Origin: Thermoplasmata archaeon
GTDB lineage: Archaea > Thermoplasmatota > Thermoplasmata > Thermoplasmatales > Thermoplasmataceae
Direction of reading: 5' to 3'
DNA: 5,533 bases
Assembly: GCA_021797225.1 (NCBI GenBank)
Contig: JAKAAE010000108.1
Location: 1 to 5,533 of the forward strand
This document shows, piece after piece, positions 4,429-5,533 of the stretch. The notes beneath the pieces were generated by a model. That model did no database searches, had not been told where the DNA came from, and saw only the letters and a program-made list of their open reading frames with translations. The number at the start of each line of letters is the position of its first letter. Positions within the stretch are counted from its first letter, which is position 1. Both the position numbers and the translations under genes were made by a program.

Positions 4429-5533
4429 TTATAGAACCATATCCTCTATCTTTGTTTTTCTGTATTTTCCATTATATGTATTGGTTACCCTGCTGCCGCC
4501 ATAAAGTGTCGTTGTTTTCTTTCTGTCATATCTTGCTGCAACTATCCTTCCTATAGAGTCTCCTTTCATGATGCCGCCACCGGTGGATCCTGATACGGCT
4601 ATGATGTTTATATCATTGAATATATATGGCATGAAATCGATGGTATTATATGAGTAATATCCCGCCCATGATGATGTTATCCTGGAATCCTCGGCAGCCG
4701 GGAAATAGTTATCAAGTATCGGTTTGATATTGTATGTATAGAAATCGGGTTCCGGCTCCGGGTTCTCTGTAAAGGAAAAATCCCTATTCAATTCATCAGC
4801 AAGGCTGGTCCAGAATGAGCTGGCCTGGGGGTATGGCCTCATGTAAACACCAGTGGGAAATATGGTAAATGGAAAAACCCCGGAATCGTTGAATATATTT
4901 TTGTTGATAATTTTCTGTATAGCGGGAGATGTTATCTGGAATATCTGCCTTTTCTTTGGCCTGAGATGTGAATCTATGCCCACAGGGTCCAGAAGCGCAG
5001 TTGTCCAGACATCCGTGCAGAGTACATAAAAATCTGATTCTATTATCCCTTTATCAGTTTCAGCATACTTTATCTCCGATTTCTGCCAGTTGAATGGCTC
5101 TCCCGGATAATTCATTGATTCGAAGGGGGCAAGAACCAGCCGCTTCACAAAAGTATTGAATTTGAAATCAACTCCCATGTCCAGTAATTCCTTGTAGTAC
5201 CACTGGGATATAAGGTCCGGCTCGATGATTCCTGCATTTTCATCTATTACCGCTGACTTTATTGAGCCGATGCCCATTACCTCCTGGGTATCTTTATCGA
5301 TATTCAAATTGAAAATTTCCGACATGTCTTCATGGACGATTCTTGAATGGGGATACCTCGAGACAAACTCCTTATCCGTGTCATGGTCAAAAAGGAATAG
5401 ATAGCCCGTATATTTCATGCCAAGGTCAATACCCATATCGTTCTGAAGATGTTTATAGAAATTAATTGAACTCTGTGCCATTACCTGATTTTCCTTTAAT
5501 GTAAAGAAATCCCTGAATGCAGCCGCACTTTTT
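4429..5533 (-). CDS. FAD-dependent oxidoreductase, DAO superfamily (partial; N-terminus beyond right edge)
   Basis: This is an amine, amino-acid or hydroxy-acid oxidising flavoenzyme of the sarcosine oxidase/D-amino-acid oxidase (FOXRED1-like) superfamily. The frame is open to the right edge: 17 codons precede the ATG at 5481, and their product (SAAAFRDFF...) matches the family region that follows the FAD loop. So 5481 is an internal methionine and the GxGxxG FAD motif lies outside the window. Numbering from that methionine, GYLFLF is at 26-31 and AGIIEPDLISQWYYKELLDM at 83-102. VLCTDVW is at 153-159, YMRPYP at 213-218, WAGYYSYNTIDFMPYI at 272-287 and the second FAD-contacting block SGSTGGGIMKGDSIGR at 297-312, ending EDMVL at the C-terminus. 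The C-terminal two-thirds looks complete and intact. No cysteine in an obvious covalent-FAD position is seen. The substrate cannot be assigned. It is transcribed toward the alcohol dehydrogenase and so belongs to a different unit. Confidence 0.82.
   Translation of the reverse strand, partial: KSAAAFRDFFTLKENQVMAQSSINFYKHLQNDMGIDLGMKYTGYLFLFDHDTDKEFVSRYPHSRIVHEDMSEIFNLNIDKDTQEVMGIGSIKSAVIDENAGIIEPDLISQWYYKELLDMGVDFKFNTFVKRLVLAPFESMNYPGEPFNWQKSEIKYAETDKGIIESDFYVLCTDVWTTALLDPVGIDSHLRPKKRQIFQITSPAIQKIINKNIFNDSGVFPFTIFPTGVYMRPYPQASSFWTSLADELNRDFSFTENPEPEPDFYTYNIKPILDNYFPAAEDSRITSSWAGYYSYNTIDFMPYIFNDINIIAVSGSTGGGIMKGDSIGRIVAARYDRKKTTTLYGGSRVTNTYNGKYRKTKIEDMVL
4451..4468 (+). terminator. Possible T-rich terminator for the alcohol dehydrogenase, antisense within the next gene
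   Basis: TTTGTTTTTCTGTATTTT on the plus strand is the first T-rich stretch after the alcohol dehydrogenase stop, since the intervening gap is A-rich on this strand. If used, the dehydrogenase transcript would extend about 50-70 nt into the antisense of the convergent oxidoreductase gene. Confidence 0.35.

Noticed and set aside
4577..4586. 10-bp perfect palindrome CCACCGGTGG
   Set aside because: It falls on the codons of the conserved STGGG FAD-contact motif, so protein constraint and chance explain it.
1..5533. Search for a defence system, CRISPR array, insertion sequence, tRNA or integration site
   Set aside because: No repeated spacers, transposase or recombinase motifs, terminal inverted repeats with duplications, or tRNA-like folds were seen; the genes are ordinary redox and lipid metabolism families.

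Overview
The window looks like chromosomal DNA from a thermoacidophilic euryarchaeon, most likely of the Thermoplasmatales. The reasons are moderate A+T content, heavy use of AGG/AGA for arginine and ATA for isoleucine, Shine-Dalgarno (SD) motifs of the archaeal type (AGGAGGT, GGTGAT) about 4 nt before starts, and an AT-rich TATA box in an intergenic gap. This assignment is inferred from composition and gene style, not from a marker gene.

Layout. Positions 1-2293 hold a tightly packed plus-strand operon. It contains the last 34 codons of an unidentified gene (stop at 105-107), an FAD-dependent glycerol-3-phosphate dehydrogenase (97-1452) and a diacylglycerol-kinase-family lipid kinase (1427-2293). 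The three frames overlap by 11 and 26 nt. An 85-nt gap with a clear TATA box precedes a short-chain dehydrogenase/reductase (2379-3140, GTG start). A 138-nt AT-rich gap with small inverted repeats and a 22-codon reading frame precedes an iron-containing alcohol dehydrogenase (3279-4400). A 28-nt AT-rich gap separates it from a convergent minus-strand FAD oxidoreductase of the DAO superfamily (4429-5533). That last gene runs off the right edge, so its N-terminal FAD-binding motif is not visible.

Function. Four of the five substantial genes are redox enzymes of small-molecule metabolism. The only pair with a firm operonic link is the glycerol-3-phosphate dehydrogenase and the lipid kinase. The dehydrogenase would send sn-glycerol-3-phosphate to dihydroxyacetone phosphate and electrons to the membrane chain. 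Archaeal membrane lipids are built on sn-glycerol-1-phosphate, so this is most likely a catabolic enzyme, and its coupling to a lipid-type kinase is the most interesting functional hint here. The SDR and the iron alcohol dehydrogenase probably have their own promoters and their substrates cannot be read from sequence.

I see no tRNA, rRNA, CRISPR, insertion sequence or obvious defence system. Most of the window is ordinary metabolic DNA. The points worth checking are a strong 9-bp hairpin inside the glycerol-3-phosphate dehydrogenase gene, start-codon corrections, and the small open frame abutting the alcohol dehydrogenase start.
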